From NCBI GenBank assembly GCA_905478855.1, contig CAJQKF010000079.1, forward strand, positions 1 to 64,000: a stretch of 64,000 nucleotides of DNA, given 5' to 3'. The notes under the pieces are model-generated. The model saw only the letters and a list, made by a program, of their open reading frames with translations, made no database searches and was not told the DNA's origin. A program made the translations under genes and the position numbers. Source of the stretch: an uncultured Gammaproteobacteria bacterium. GTDB taxonomy: Bacteria > Pseudomonadota > Gammaproteobacteria > Arenicellales > CAJQKF01. Positions 15,997 through 26,873 of this stretch are shown here, piece by piece (the first letter of the stretch is position 1; each line of letters opens with the position of its first letter).

Positions 15997-18900
15997 GTGA
16001 GCATTACCCCTTTCGACTACGCTGAACTCCACACCCATCAGGGTTTATTATCCCTCGAGAATCAGTTTAATAACTTCCTTGACTCAAGGGACAAATTACT
16101 GTCTTCTAGCTTTCAATCGTATGTAACCACTAAACGTGAAATATCAAAAACTGACGAAAGCAAGTTATTAATAAATGTAGCCCACCATTTTGATCAATTT
16201 ATCGGCAACCTATTTCAGGTCACAGATCAACTGCAAAGTTTGTCTAATGAAATTCAGCGCGAACAGTTCATCGCACGTTTTAAAAAGGAATTCATTCAAA
16301 AAAAGACTCGCCGATACCGAAAGCCAATCAGTGATCAATTCGAAGAATTAAACCAGCGGGTAATGGGGAAACTTACGCATGGAACGGAAAGTTTTGACGA
16401 TATTGAATTGGCTATTGCTCGGTACAGTTGTCGATTACTGGACAAGAGTGAATCCGAGTCGGACTTAGAAGAACTTTTACAATGGTCAGTGTTAGCGCTG
16501 CAAGAACCGCACCTATTTGAAAACTGGGTATCGTTTCAACAAGCAGGTAGTATCGATCACGCACATCTAGTTTCGATTGAGTCGATAAAAAATGGTCCAA
16601 CAGATGTCGCCCAGAGCGTTATCGACACTTTTCGTCAACGCGCAGACTTTTCACTGACTGATCACCGAATGGATCAGCGTCAGGTTCAAGACGAAATTAA
16701 TTACTGCGTATTTTGTCATGATCATGAAGGGGACTTTTGCTCCAAAGGATTTCCGGAGAAAAAGAAGCAACCGGAGCTAGGCCTAAAGAAAAACCCACTG
16801 GGCGTGACCCTAACGGGTTGCCCCCTAGAAGAAAAAATATCTGAGATGCATGTACTCAAGCGCGAGGGCTTCTCCATCGGTTCTCTCGCTGTAGCCATGA
16901 TAGATAATCCTATGATTCCAGCAACTGGACATCGGATCTGCAACGACTGCATGAAGGCATGTATTTATCAAAAAAAGGACCCCGTAGACATACCACAAAC
17001 TGAAACACGCATATTAACAGACGTTCTCGATCTAGACTGGGGTGTTGAAATTTATGATTTACTCTGCCGATGGAACCCTTTAAGACGCACGCAACGAATT
17101 CAACAAAACTACAATGGTAAGAATGTTCTGGTAGCTGGACTGGGCCCAGCGGGCTTTACAATGGTTCACCACCTTACGATGGAAGGGTGTGCAGTAGTAG
17201 GCGTCGATGGTCTAAAGATTGAACCCATAGACAGCGACTTGTTGAATAAGCCAGTACGACGATTCGAAGATATAAAAGAAAACCTTGACGACAGAATTCT
17301 GACCGGATTTGGTGGCGTTGCCGAATATGGAATAACCGTGCGATGGGATAAGAATTTTCTAAAACTTATTTACCTAACCCTATGCCGGCGACCATTATTT
17401 CAAGTACATGGTGGAATTCGCCTAGGCGGCACGATAACAATCGAAAATGCACAAGAACTAGGCTTTGATCACGTTTGTATTGCGACCGGCGCAGGATTGC
17501 CCAGAGTTATCCCAATGCAAAACAGCCTTGCAAAGGGAATGCGCCAGGCTAGCGATTTTCTTATGGCACTCCAATTAACCGGTGCTGCAAAAAATGATAG
17601 TTTGGCGAACTTGCAAATTCGTCTTCCGGCAGTAGTAATCGGTGGTGGCCTAACGGCTGTTGATACGGCGACCGAAGTGCAAGTGTATTACATTAAACAA
17701 ATTAAAAAGATAGCACATCGATATCAAGTTCTGACAGAACAATACGGTGTGGATCATGTGGTATCCCAACTCGATGCTGAGAACAGGGAAATATTGCAAG
17801 AACATCTTAGTCATGCTCAGGAGCTTGATGCCGAAGAGCTTTCAGCAGTCGAACAATCCCGTTTGGTAGATTACGTAAATCTACTTCGAAAATGGGGTGG
17901 GGTTACTATTGTATATCGACGTGGAATCAATGAATCACCAGCCTATCAGCGGAATCACGAAGAACTTAGTAAGGCCTTAGAGGAAGGAATATTCTATGCA
18001 GCCGGACTTAGTCCATCCAGACTCGTCCTTGATAAATATGAGCACGTCAAATCGTTGGTAAGCAACCGAATGAAGCTTGAAGACGGTCGCTGGCTACATA
18101 CGAATGAATCTATTGAAACACCTGCCCGTTCAGTTCTAGTTGCAGCAGGAACTTTTCCCAACACCATTTATGAGAGTGAGCACCCCGGTACATTTCAGAT
18201 GGAGGAGAATCATTTTCTTCCGCATGTTGAGCATCAATCCCGTTTGCAGCCGGTGCAAGTTGTTGAGCATATTAAGGCTTCCGAATTTGGTCCGTTCACC
18301 TCATACGACGAGAAGATTAAAGTTAGTTTTATCGGCGATACTCATCCGGTATTTAATGGTAGCGTAGTAAACGCGATTGCCTCGGCAGCAAAGAGTTATG
18401 GTGACATAATCGACTCGCTGCTTGAAAGGTCTGAGAACGTCGAAAACCTTAATCCTAGTAAATTTCTCGAACATATTCAGGATCAACTCAGTTGTACCGT
18501 AGTTTCAGTCAATAATGATAATCCAGTCGTATTGGAGCTTTGGGTTCGTGCACCGTTAGCCGCCCGCAACTTCGATGCGGGTCAATTTTTTCGACTACAG
18601 ACATATGAAACCCTGAGTAAAGTTGTCGAAAACACTCGTTTACAGATTCCATTACAAACGATAAGTGGCGCCGGCGTAGCAGGTGATATGGTACGTTTAA
18701 TGCTTCTGCGATTTGGCCCAAACGCAAAACTTGCGTCGCGTCTAAAAGAAGGTGATCCAATTGTATTAATGGGTCCAACTGGTCAAGCCATGGATGTGCC
18801 TACCGGAAAAACCTTTCTAATTATTTCTGGGACCTGGGGTGCCGCAGTAATGCTCGGCCTCGGACCTGTCTTGCGAGCAGCCGGAAATCGAGTTGTGTAT

Positions 18901-19461
18901 ATTGCCGCCTATGGAAGCGAGTCTCAAGTATATGCAAAGCAAGAACTGGAAGCCGCAACAGACTGTATTATCTGGGCGGTGGCCAACGGTAAAAAAATCG
19001 TCCCAAGTCGGCCACAAGATTGCAGTATTCAAACCAGCGACATAATTTCCCTAATTAAGGACTATGGTACCGACGTTATAGCGCCGGAGAACCATCGTTT
19101 GAAAATTCCTCTCAGTGAGGTTGGTGAAGTAATGGTTATGGGTTCTACTGGACTTTTAAAAGGCATGCAGACTGCACTCAAGCGAGACTTGTTGGAATAT
19201 TTCTCAACTGATGTAGAATTTACAGGAACCGTTGGCAGCCCAATGCAATGCATGATGAAGGGAGTATGTGGACAATGTTTACAATGGCAAATAGATCCAC
19301 AATCCGGAGAACGAACTAGAGCCGTGTTTTCGTGTTCAATGCAAGATCAACCGTTAATGTGGATAGACCTAGATAATCTTGCAGCCAGGCAATCACAAAC
19401 ACGCCTGCAGGAACATCTAACCGCTAAATGGGTAGATTACGTTCTCACTAAAGACACATAG
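15997..19461 (+). CDS. Fused Fe-S flavoprotein oxidoreductase (GltD-like + PyrK-like)
   Basis: 1154 aa, GTG start. Residues 1-230 are helical and match nothing I know. From Cys237 (CVFCHDHEGDFC) to CNDCMKAC lies a GltD-type cysteine segment that includes GCPLEEKISEMH. A glutamate-synthase-beta-like two-nucleotide flavoprotein follows, with VLVAGLGPAGF near 377 and a second dinucleotide site VVIGGGLTAVDTATE near 546. From about 830 a ferredoxin-NAD(P)+ reductase/PyrK-like module begins, with CMMKGVCGQC near 1085 as a 2Fe-2S site. Seen: one chain with several redox centres. Inferred: NAD(P)H-linked electron transfer or bifurcation, possibly serving the FMN glutamate-synthase-like protein nearby. 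No close ribosome site supports the GTG, so the start is uncertain. Confidence 0.75.
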   Translation: MSITPFDYAELHTHQGLLSLENQFNNFLDSRDKLLSSSFQSYVTTKREISKTDESKLLINVAHHFDQFIGNLFQVTDQLQSLSNEIQREQFIARFKKEFIQKKTRRYRKPISDQFEELNQRVMGKLTHGTESFDDIELAIARYSCRLLDKSESESDLEELLQWSVLALQEPHLFENWVSFQQAGSIDHAHLVSIESIKNGPTDVAQSVIDTFRQRADFSLTDHRMDQRQVQDEINYCVFCHDHEGDFCSKGFPEKKKQPELGLKKNPLGVTLTGCPLEEKISEMHVLKREGFSIGSLAVAMIDNPMIPATGHRICNDCMKACIYQKKDPVDIPQTETRILTDVLDLDWGVEIYDLLCRWNPLRRTQRIQQNYNGKNVLVAGLGPAGFTMVHHLTMEGCAVVGVDGLKIEPIDSDLLNKPVRRFEDIKENLDDRILTGFGGVAEYGITVRWDKNFLKLIYLTLCRRPLFQVHGGIRLGGTITIENAQELGFDHVCIATGAGLPRVIPMQNSLAKGMRQASDFLMALQLTGAAKNDSLANLQIRLPAVVIGGGLTAVDTATEVQVYYIKQIKKIAHRYQVLTEQYGVDHVVSQLDAENREILQEHLSHAQELDAEELSAVEQSRLVDYVNLLRKWGGVTIVYRRGINESPAYQRNHEELSKALEEGIFYAAGLSPSRLVLDKYEHVKSLVSNRMKLEDGRWLHTNESIETPARSVLVAAGTFPNTIYESEHPGTFQMEENHFLPHVEHQSRLQPVQVVEHIKASEFGPFTSYDEKIKVSFIGDTHPVFNGSVVNAIASAAKSYGDIIDSLLERSENVENLNPSKFLEHIQDQLSCTVVSVNNDNPVVLELWVRAPLAARNFDAGQFFRLQTYETLSKVVENTRLQIPLQTISGAGVAGDMVRLMLLRFGPNAKLASRLKEGDPIVLMGPTGQAMDVPTGKTFLIISGTWGAAVMLGLGPVLRAAGNRVVYIAAYGSESQVYAKQELEAATDCIIWAVANGKKIVPSRPQDCSIQTSDIISLIKDYGTDVIAPENHRLKIPLSEVGEVMVMGSTGLLKGMQTALKRDLLEYFSTDVEFTGTVGSPMQCMMKGVCGQCLQWQIDPQSGERTRAVFSCSMQDQPLMWIDLDNLAARQSQTRLQEHLTAKWVDYVLTKDT

Positions 19462-19492
19462 CGAACATTTAGTTTTACCTAATGTTGCTTGC

Positions 19493-20059
19493 TTATTGCA
19501 TTAATGCATAAAAACGAGCCCAGCTAAAGAACGGTCCTGGGTCTGTTTTTCTGTCCGGAGCTATATCTATATGACCAAAACAATTACTTTTTCTAATTTT
19601 TGGATATTGCCAACGTACTGCGCGAATTAGTTCTGCAAGGTTTTTATACTGTTGGCGGGTAAAGGATTCATAATCGCATCCTTCTAACTCAATACCAATG
19701 GAAAAATCATTAACTCCCTCTCGTCCCAAACAGAAGGATTTACCCGCATGCCACGCTCGTTGCTCAGTGGACACAAACTGTATGATAGAACCACAACGTT
19801 TTACTAAAAAATGCGCCGAAACCCTAAGTTCTTGCAAATCTTCAAAGGCCGGGTTGAGCTGGCAATTCAATTCATTGGTAAATAATTGGCTAATAAAATT
19901 AGTTCCATACGAACCGAGCGGCAAGCTAATTGAATGAATTATAATTGCCACGACATCACAACCTTCAGGTCGAGAATCGAAATTTACACTGACCTGACGA
20001 CCTGCATCATCAACTATCCATCCATGTTCAGATATTCGCACCCGTCTCTCGAGACTCAC
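19493..20059 (-). CDS. ampD: 1,6-anhydro-N-acetylmuramyl-L-alanine amidase AmpD
   Basis: 188 aa, cytoplasmic N-acetylmuramoyl-L-alanine amidase 2 fold. Expected zinc ligands are His42 (IIIHSISLP), His163 (FGHIDIAP) and Asp173 (KTDPGP); GIELEG near 122 is the catalytic strand. It removes the peptide from anhydromuropeptides in cell-wall recycling. It starts with GTG overlapping the stop of the preceding FMN protein gene (GTGA), so it is coupled to that gene, an unrelated function. Confidence 0.95.
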   Translation of the reverse strand: MSLERRVRISEHGWIVDDAGRQVSVNFDSRPEGCDVVAIIIHSISLPLGSYGTNFISQLFTNELNCQLNPAFEDLQELRVSAHFLVKRCGSIIQFVSTEQRAWHAGKSFCLGREGVNDFSIGIELEGCDYESFTRQQYKNLAELIRAVRWQYPKIRKSNCFGHIDIAPDRKTDPGPFFSWARFYALMQ

Positions 20060-21582
20060 TGTGCATCCCGTTTTACAGTTGGATAAAGTTCACTTAATGG
20101 TACCGATTTACTATTTGCCATAACAATCCTAGCATGATGCCGCATTAACATGCGCGGTTCCTCTACCCCACACGAGTGGGCTATCATGCCAACCTCATAA
20201 TTAATATTGTTAATATAATTTTTAACACGAATGGCTTTTTCTTCGGGAACAAGACCCTTTTGCAATTTTTTATCATGAGTGGTTATTCCAGTCGGACAAC
20301 TATTCTTATTGCACTGAAGCGCTTGAATACAACCTAATGCAAACATATTCCCCCGCGCCGAGGCAATAAAATCAGCGCCAACACACAACGCCCACGCAAC
20401 TTCGGCAGGTGTCACCAATTTACCCGACGCAATAACTTTAACCCGCTCTCTAAGATCATATTTTTGTAAGGCATTAATCATCATCGGCAAACTTTCCCGC
20501 AATGGTAATCCTACATTATCGATTAGCGACATTGGCGCTGCCCCAGTTCCACCTTCTGCACTATCAACAGTTATAAAGTCTGGAGCTAATTTCGGTCCTC
20601 GTTCATTTATTGTAGCCATTAGCTCGTCTAACCAAAAATATCCCCCTAACACGGCCTTAAAACCAACTGGTTTACCGGTGACACGCCTAATGTGGTTAAT
20701 CATATCAAGCAATGTATCTACCGATTCGATTTCTATGTGACGATTGGGGCTTATCGAGTCTTCACCTATCGTTATACCTCGAATCTGAGCAATTTCTGCC
20801 GTAACCTTGTCACCAGGGAGTATCCCACCTTTCCCCGGTTTCGCCCCCTGGCTAAGTTTAAGCTCAATCATTTTAACTTGACTGTTGCTCGCAATTATTC
20901 TTAGCTTCTCGTCCGATAAATTTCCTTGAGCGTCACGAACCCCATATTTAGCGGTGCCTATTTGAAAGACCAGATCGGCCCCTCCCTCATAATGAAAATT
21001 TGATATTCCCCCTTCCCCAGTATTTACCCAAGCGCCCGCCTCCGATGCGCCTTTTGATAATGCTAGTATGGCGGGCGCAGAAAGCGCTCCATAGCTCATC
21101 GCAGAAACATTGAATAACGAGCGAGTTACATAGGGAGTCGCACAAAACGGACCAATTATTAATTCTTGCGACAAATGGGATTCATTCGCCAAACTAGGGA
21201 ATGGACTATTTACAAAAAGTACTGTCCCCACCCTCCGCAAATCTCTAGTAGAACCGAACGCCACAGTATTGTCTAAATTCTTAGCGGACCGATACACCCA
21301 AATTCGCTCAGCTCTATTAAACGGTAACTCCTCCCTGTCCATTGCAAAAAAATATTGACGAAAGAACTCGCCTAAATGTTCAAAGAAATATCGAAAATGT
21401 CCAACTACAGGGTAATTTCTTCTGATGGCATTTTTAGTCTGGGTTACATCCATTACATAGACGACTGCTAAAAATGCCATTAACAACCCAATGAGAATAA
21501 CAAACAGACCGGACATAATTTCGACAAATCGAAAAAGAAAGTTACTTATTTCTATGGACATAATTTTCCTTACGGATTTCAA
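20056..21582 (-). CDS. FMN-binding glutamate-synthase-family protein
   Basis: 508 aa. An N-terminal membrane segment (about 18-45) is followed by the FMN/synthase TIM-barrel domain of glutamate synthase large subunits. Typical blocks are NVSAMSYGALSAPAI, WVNTGEGGIS, SQGAKPGKGG, VDSAEGGTGAAP and CNKNSCPTGI, whose cysteines resemble the 3Fe-4S site region. It lacks the glutaminase domain, so it is not a full GltB. Stand-alone membrane-anchored members are widespread; their reaction is not known to me. It heads a two-gene unit with ampD. Confidence 0.85.
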   Translation of the reverse strand: MKSVRKIMSIEISNFLFRFVEIMSGLFVILIGLLMAFLAVVYVMDVTQTKNAIRRNYPVVGHFRYFFEHLGEFFRQYFFAMDREELPFNRAERIWVYRSAKNLDNTVAFGSTRDLRRVGTVLFVNSPFPSLANESHLSQELIIGPFCATPYVTRSLFNVSAMSYGALSAPAILALSKGASEAGAWVNTGEGGISNFHYEGGADLVFQIGTAKYGVRDAQGNLSDEKLRIIASNSQVKMIELKLSQGAKPGKGGILPGDKVTAEIAQIRGITIGEDSISPNRHIEIESVDTLLDMINHIRRVTGKPVGFKAVLGGYFWLDELMATINERGPKLAPDFITVDSAEGGTGAAPMSLIDNVGLPLRESLPMMINALQKYDLRERVKVIASGKLVTPAEVAWALCVGADFIASARGNMFALGCIQALQCNKNSCPTGITTHDKKLQKGLVPEEKAIRVKNYINNINYEVGMIAHSCGVEEPRMLMRHHARIVMANSKSVPLSELYPTVKRDAQ

Positions 21583-21987
21583 AAATTCAGAATACGGTAT
21601 ACCATTTAGAGATTACTAGAAATATTTTTATGGGATAGTACGATCAATTTCGCCTATCTCACGAAACTTTCTTAGCGCAAAAAAGTTTAAAACAATAATT
21701 TCTAAATTATATGCAATCGTGTATTTTAAAACGCTCAATATGATGAAAACGTTCAGAACGATGGGAGAAACTTTACTGCACAGCATCATAAATCTTCACA
21801 TAAACGTAGATTTAATGAGTTAAATCGATGGTCTATATTTTTAGAGGCACCTAAATATTTCCACCCGCGCATCGACTTACAGATTGAACTTTAGTTGGAA
21901 ACATGAATACCGCAATACCTTAAATGAAGATCCGACTACTTGATAGACAACACTTATTAAAACAAACGATTTAGTTTACAGAAAAAT
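21583..21987. other. Intergenic region, no gene seen
   Basis: About 400 bp of A/T-rich sequence between the rplQ terminator and the start of the FMN protein gene. It probably contains the promoter of the FMN-ampD unit. I see no coding potential, RNA gene or repeat. Confidence 0.5.
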
Positions 21988-21989
21988 AC

Positions 21990-22016
21990 AAAAAAAAACC
22001 GGCCATTCAGCCGGTT
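21990..22016 (-). terminator. Intrinsic terminator of the S10-spc-alpha cluster
   Basis: Minus strand: AACCGGC, loop TGAATG, GCCGGTT, followed by a long uninterrupted T-run (21998 down to 21990). Perfect 7-bp GC-rich stem with U-tract, 24 bp after the rplQ stop. Confidence 0.92.
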
Positions 22017-22040
22017 TTATTAACTACAAGCTATTATATA

Positions 22041-22412
22041 CTACTCAGCTTCTGGTTCACTTCCAACCAGTTGCACGTATGCCATCGGCGCAGAATCACC
22101 AGCTCTTACACCGCATTTTAAAATACGAGTATAGCCACCAGGACGTTCATTAAACCGTGGACCAAGTTCATCAAATAATTTACTAACAGCCGCTCTCGAT
22201 CTTAACCGTGCATAAGCCAAACGCCGGTTTGCAAGTGTAGGAGTCTTTGCCATCGTAATATAGGGTTCGGCTATACGACGAAGTTCCTTAGCTTTGGGTA
22301 GAGTAGTTTTTATTTGTTCATGCTCGAACAAAGACACCGCCATGTTCTGGAACATAGCTTTACGGTGGCTAGAGTTACGACCGAGTTTTCGGCCAGTTTT
22401 CATATGTCTCAT
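22041..22412 (-). CDS. rplQ: 50S ribosomal protein L17 (bL17)
   Basis: 123 aa (127 in E. coli). The start [20 protein letters not shown] is diagnostic. Last gene of the alpha operon, 6 bp after rpoA and just before the terminator. Confidence 0.98.
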   Translation of the reverse strand: MRHMKTGRKLGRNSSHRKAMFQNMAVSLFEHEQIKTTLPKAKELRRIAEPYITMAKTPTLANRRLAYARLRSRAAVSKLFDELGPRFNERPGGYTRILKCGVRAGDSAPMAYVQLVGSEPEAE

Positions 22413-22418
22413 ATCAAA

Positions 22419-23435
22419 TTAGCCTCCTAAACGGCCAATAGCGCCATCACTGGAATCGCGTTGTAGCGATGCCGGAGGCCAATTTTCAAGTTTCTCACCC
22501 AAATTTAAACCACGATTTGCCAAAACGTCCTTAATTTCTGTAAGTGATTTCTTACCCAAATTAGGTGTCTTAAGCAACTCTACTTCAGTCCTTTGAACAA
22601 GGTCACCTATATAATAAATGTTCTCAGCTTTTAAGCAATTAGCGGAACGGACAGTAAGTTCCAAATCGTCAACAGGACGCATCAATACTGGGTCAACAGA
22701 AGGAGACTCCGGTTCAGTATTTACAGGATCAGTAACACGCAAATCAACAAAAACGGAAATCTGATCATAAAGAATTGTAGCTGCGCGACGAACCGATTCT
22801 TCCGGATCTATAGACCCATCAGTATCAATTTCTAGTATTAGCTTGTCCATATCTGTACGGGTTTCAACGCGAGCGTTTTCCACCGTATAGGACACTTTTC
22901 TTACTGGACTATAAGATGCATCTAATTTAAGAACTCCAACGCCTCGACTCTCTTCATCGCCACCGCGGCTTTCTGCTACTTGATACCCTCGTCCTTTTGC
23001 AACTGTTAGCTCCATCTCAATATGACCATCTTTAGAAAGATGCGCAATTACGTAATCCGGATCCACAACCTCAACATCATGTTCAGTTTGAATATCACCT
23101 GCAGTTAACACTCCGGGGCCGTGTTTCGTTACCGTTAGAACCGCTTCATCTCGTTCGTGCATGGCAAGAGATAAATTTTTAAGATTGAGCAATATCTCAA
23201 TCACATCTTCTTGTACGCCTTCAATGGAGGAGTACTCATGCATTACGCCAGCAATACGAACTTCTGTAACCGCGCAACCAGGCATAGAAGAAAGTAAAAT
23301 CCGTCTTAATGTATTACCTAGTGTATATCCAAAACCACGTTCAAGCGGTTCTAGAGTAATCTTGGCTCGCGTAGCATCGATGTTCTGTACATCAATTAAG
23401 CTAGGCTTTAAAAAATCGCCTGTAGTATCCGGCAT
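22419..23435 (-). CDS. rpoA: RNA polymerase alpha subunit
   Basis: 338 aa (329 in E. coli). N-terminal dimerisation/assembly domain with [20 protein letters not shown], a linker, and the C-terminal domain (about 245-325) that binds UP elements and activators, including [14 protein letters not shown]. Located between rpsD and rplQ as usual. Confidence 0.99.
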   Translation of the reverse strand: MPDTTGDFLKPSLIDVQNIDATRAKITLEPLERGFGYTLGNTLRRILLSSMPGCAVTEVRIAGVMHEYSSIEGVQEDVIEILLNLKNLSLAMHERDEAVLTVTKHGPGVLTAGDIQTEHDVEVVDPDYVIAHLSKDGHIEMELTVAKGRGYQVAESRGGDEESRGVGVLKLDASYSPVRKVSYTVENARVETRTDMDKLILEIDTDGSIDPEESVRRAATILYDQISVFVDLRVTDPVNTEPESPSVDPVLMRPVDDLELTVRSANCLKAENIYYIGDLVQRTEVELLKTPNLGKKSLTEIKDVLANRGLNLGEKLENWPPASLQRDSSDGAIGRLGG

Positions 23436-23527
23436 GTAACAAACCTCGAGAACTTAATTCAGTTCAATTGTCAATATAACGAAAAATCTTTGTTTATAAC
23501 TAGAAGCAAATACTTCTTTGACTAGCT

Positions 23528-24151
23528 CTACTTCGAGTACAACGCTACAACTAAAGCTTCGTTGATATCCGCAGACAAATCATCTCTTTCAGGTACCGAC
23601 TTAAACGTACCCTTAGCAGCTTTTGAATCAACATCAACCCAATGAGGAAGGCCAATCTGTTCGGCTATCTCTAAAGCTGAGGAAATCCGTAGCTGTTTTT
23701 TGCTTTTCTCACGTATCTCAACAATATCTCCGGCTTTTACCTGATAGGAAGCTATATTTAGCTTGCGGCCGTTAACTAGAATAGAGCTATGATTAACTAA
23801 TTGGCGCGATTCTGCTCGAGTTACGCCAAATCCCATTCGATAAACAACATTATCTAAACGACATTCTAAAAGCTGAAGTAAGTTTTCACCCGTTGAACCT
23901 GCACGACGTGCAGCTTCCTTGTAGTAATTACTGAATTGCTTTTCTAGTACGCCATACATTCTTCGTAGTTTTTGTTTCTCACGAAGTTGGGTACCGTAAA
24001 CTGTTACTCGACCACGTCGAGCTCCAGCAACAGATCCCGGAGGACGTTGAAACTTGCACTTACTATCAAGCGGTCTTGCGGGGCTCTTTAGAAAAAGATC
24101 TGTACCTTCTCTACGAGCCAGTTTACATGTTGGTCCAATATATCTAGCCAT
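23528..24151 (-). CDS. rpsD: 30S ribosomal protein S4 (uS4)
   Basis: 207 aa. [20 protein letters not shown] start, S4 RNA-binding domain (about 95-160) with NSSILVNGR-type region. S4 is a 16S assembly initiator and, in E. coli, the translational repressor of the alpha operon. A 92-bp gap before rpoA is the largest in this operon. Confidence 0.99.
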   Translation of the reverse strand: MARYIGPTCKLARREGTDLFLKSPARPLDSKCKFQRPPGSVAGARRGRVTVYGTQLREKQKLRRMYGVLEKQFSNYYKEAARRAGSTGENLLQLLECRLDNVVYRMGFGVTRAESRQLVNHSSILVNGRKLNIASYQVKAGDIVEIREKSKKQLRISSALEIAEQIGLPHWVDVDSKAAKGTFKSVPERDDLSADINEALVVALYSK

Positions 24152-24162
24152 GATTAACTCTG

Positions 24163-24558
24163 TTATACACGTCGTTTCTTAGGAGGACGACAACCGTTAT
24201 GCGGAATCGGTGTAACGTCAACTATATTTTGAATTTCAAAACCAAGGGAGTTCAGTGCTCGAACAGCGGAATCACGTCCAGGACCCGGTCCCTTAATTTT
24301 CACATCCAACTGTTTCATTCCAAACTCCTGAGCAGTCCGTCCACAATTTTCAGCAGCTACCTGGGCAGCAAACGGCGTACTTTTACGTGAACCACGAAAC
24401 CCAGCGCCGCCCGCAGTGGCCCAACACAACGTGTTACCGTGACGGTCACTAATAGAAATAATCGTATTATTAAATGATGCGTGAACATGCGCGATACCTT
24501 CAACTACGGTCTTTTTGACCTTAGCTTTGACTCGCTTTTTTACTTTAGCTTTTGCCAT
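24163..24558 (-). CDS. rpsK: 30S ribosomal protein S11 (uS11)
   Basis: 131 aa. A lysine/valine-rich N-terminus leads into [18 protein letters not shown]; the tail ends in [16 protein letters not shown]. Part of the platform of the small subunit. 11 bp before rpsD. Confidence 0.99.
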   Translation of the reverse strand: MAKAKVKKRVKAKVKKTVVEGIAHVHASFNNTIISISDRHGNTLCWATAGGAGFRGSRKSTPFAAQVAAENCGRTAQEFGMKQLDVKIKGPGPGRDSAVRALNSLGFEIQNIVDVTPIPHNGCRPPKKRRV

Positions 24559-24570
24559 AGTATTTGCTGA

Positions 24571-24927
24571 TTACCTCTTGATTGGACGACGCGGTCCTTT
24601 ACGGGTACGCGCATTAGTACTGGTTCGTTGGCCCCGTACCGGCAGTCCACGACGATGTCGCATTCCACGGTAACAACCTAGATCCATTAAACGTTTAATA
24701 TTCATCGATACTTCTCTACGTAAATCACCTTCAACTTGAAAGTTGGCGACTTCTCCACGTAGTTTATCTGCGTCGACTTCTGTTAAATCTGACACTTTTC
24801 GACTTGGTTCGATACCTGCAGCATCACAAATAGATTGTGATGACACACGACCGATCCCATAAATAGACGTTAGCGCAATTACTATATGTTTATGTGCGGG
24901 AAGATTTATCCCTGCGATTCTAGCCAC
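24571..24927 (-). CDS. rpsM: 30S ribosomal protein S13 (uS13)
   Basis: 118 aa, the same as E. coli. [10 protein letters not shown] start, GIGR helix-hairpin-helix region, and basic C-terminus ending [10 protein letters not shown] that contacts P-site tRNA. First gene of the alpha operon, directly after rpmJ. Confidence 0.99.
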   Translation of the reverse strand: MARIAGINLPAHKHIVIALTSIYGIGRVSSQSICDAAGIEPSRKVSDLTEVDADKLRGEVANFQVEGDLRREVSMNIKRLMDLGCYRGMRHRRGLPVRGQRTSTNARTRKGPRRPIKR

Positions 24928-24971
24928 GATCTGTTTACCCAGTTCTGCGAATAGTTAAATCAATCAGGATT

Positions 24972-25085
24972 TTAACCCTGACGCTGTTTGTGACGAGGAT
25001 CAGAACAAATGACCCTAACACTGCCATTACGGCGTATGACCTTACAATTTCTGCAGATCTTTTTTACCGAAGCACGTACTTTCAT
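24972..25085 (-). CDS. rpmJ: 50S ribosomal protein L36 (bL36), zinc-binding form
   Basis: 37-aa gene in the gap between secY and rpsM. It starts [15 protein letters not shown] and ends [11 protein letters not shown]. Cys11, Cys14, Cys27 and His32 make the zinc-ribbon, so this is the C+ form. It has its own ATG 15 bp after the secY stop. Confidence 0.97.
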   Translation of the reverse strand: MKVRASVKKICRNCKVIRRNGSVRVICSDPRHKQRQG

Positions 25086-25100
25086 TACTACATTCCTCTA

Positions 25101-26438
25101 CTAACGCGGCAAACCAATGCCGCCGGTAATTGATGATTTCTTCATAAGACTTTCATATTGACGAGACATCAGATAAGACTGTACCTGAGCCATCATATCC
25201 ATAATTACAACCACGATAATTAATAGAGACGTTCCGCCGAAATAGAACGGCACATTCCATTTAACAATCATAAACTCCGGTATGAGACAAACAAATGTTA
25301 AATATACTGCTCCGGCAAGCGTTAGCCGAGAAACCACTTTATCAATATACTGCGCAGTTTGAACTCCAGGACGAATACCTGGAACAAACGCACCAGACTT
25401 CTTAAGGTTATCAGCTATTTCCTTTGGATTAAACACCAAAGCCGTATAGAAAAAACAAAAGAATATAATCATTAACGCATAAATAGCTGCGTATATGGGT
25501 TGTCCGGGAGAAAGCGTGGTCGCAATATCCCTTAACCAGCCCATGCCCTCTTGCTGACCAAACCAACTTCCTAAGCTTGCTGGAAAAAGAATTATACTAG
25601 ACGCAAATATCGGAGGTATAACACCCGCCATATTAAGCTTCAATGGCAAGTGTGAACTCTGACCCGCCATCATTCGCCTTCCTTGTTGACGTTTAGCGTA
25701 GTTAACAGTTAACCGTCGCTGCCCTCTTTCCACAAATACTACCAAGGCAGTTATCGCAATAGCACCCACAAACAATAGTATAACGCCAATAGGAGAAAAT
25801 GTACCTGTCCTCGCTAATTCAAGGGTACCCGCAACAGCACCAGGCAAACCTGCAACAATACTACCAAATATAATTAAAGAAATACCGTTTCCAATTCCAC
25901 GCTCTGTCATTTGCTCGCCGAGCCAAACCAGAAACATAGTTCCGGATACTAATGTAGCGACCGCCGTAATCTTAAACCCTAAACCGGGTATCAAGACCAC
26001 TGGGCCACCTCCTGCATTCTGACTTTCGATCGCGACTGCGATCCCCAATGCCTGGAAGGTTGCAAGCACTACTGTGAAGTACCTCGTATACTGGGTTATC
26101 TTCTGTCGACCCGACTCACCTTCTTTCTTCAACTGTTCCAACTGCGGAATAATTGAAGTCATCATTTGAATAATTATGGACGCTGAAATATAGGGCATAA
26201 CGCCAAGCGCGAACATAGATAGCCGCGATAGAGCACCACCTGAGAACATATTGAACACATCAATAATTGACCCACGTGTCTGAGCAAATAATGCCGCTAC
26301 TGCAACAGGATCCACACCAGGAATCGGGACATGCGTACCCAATCGAAAAACAACGATTGCACCTAAAACAAAAAAGATACGTTGTCTTAACTCCTTTAAA
26401 CCTCCACTCCCTGAGGATGATTCGCCGCCTATCGCCAT
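25101..26438 (-). CDS. secY: Preprotein translocase channel subunit SecY
   Basis: 445 aa (443 in E. coli), ten membrane segments. Conserved plug/TM2 block [21 protein letters not shown] (split here at 20: [15 protein letters not shown]) and the cytoplasmic loop with [18 protein letters not shown]. Forms the Sec channel with SecE, encoded at 51.6 kb, and SecG. Its ATG overlaps the rplO stop by one base. Confidence 0.99.
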   Translation of the reverse strand: MAIGGESSSGSGGLKELRQRIFFVLGAIVVFRLGTHVPIPGVDPVAVAALFAQTRGSIIDVFNMFSGGALSRLSMFALGVMPYISASIIIQMMTSIIPQLEQLKKEGESGRQKITQYTRYFTVVLATFQALGIAVAIESQNAGGGPVVLIPGLGFKITAVATLVSGTMFLVWLGEQMTERGIGNGISLIIFGSIVAGLPGAVAGTLELARTGTFSPIGVILLFVGAIAITALVVFVERGQRRLTVNYAKRQQGRRMMAGQSSHLPLKLNMAGVIPPIFASSIILFPASLGSWFGQQEGMGWLRDIATTLSPGQPIYAAIYALMIIFFCFFYTALVFNPKEIADNLKKSGAFVPGIRPGVQTAQYIDKVVSRLTLAGAVYLTFVCLIPEFMIVKWNVPFYFGGTSLLIIVVVIMDMMAQVQSYLMSRQYESLMKKSSITGGIGLPR

Positions 26439-26872
26439 TAGTCTTCTACCGTACCACCGACTTGTTCAATCGCTGAACGAGCGCCCTTGGTTACTGCAAT
26501 ACCTTTTAAGTTTACCTTCCGCTCAATGCTGCCAGAAAGGATGATTTTTGCACGAATCGTATTTCGCGCTACCAATCCCGCATTCATCAGCACTGATAAA
26601 TCGATATCACTAGATTCAAGTTTTTCTAATTCATGTAACCTAATTTCTGCCACCTTACGACGTGTAAGTGACCGAAAACCACGCTTAGGCAACCGACGCT
26701 GCAGCGGCATTTGTCCGCCTTCAAAACCGATTGGAGTAGAGCCACCTGAACGAGACTTTTGGCCTTTTTGTCCACGACCACCCGTTTTACCTATTCCAGA
26801 ACCTGCTCCACGTCCAACTCTTTTACGTGTTGGCTTCGAACCTGGGGCTGGTTGTATTGTATTAAGATACAC
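26438..26872 (-). CDS. rplO: 50S ribosomal protein L15 (uL15)
   Basis: 144 aa from a GTG start at 26872, one base after the rpmD stop; this gives the E. coli length and places a GAGGAG ribosome site inside the end of rpmD. A longer frame reaching into rpmD is less likely. Contains [20 protein letters not shown] and the glycine-rich [14 protein letters not shown] loop. Confidence 0.97.
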   Translation of the reverse strand: MYLNTIQPAPGSKPTRKRVGRGAGSGIGKTGGRGQKGQKSRSGGSTPIGFEGGQMPLQRRLPKRGFRSLTRRKVAEIRLHELEKLESSDIDLSVLMNAGLVARNTIRAKIILSGSIERKVNLKGIAVTKGARSAIEQVGGTVED

Positions 26873-26873
26873 G

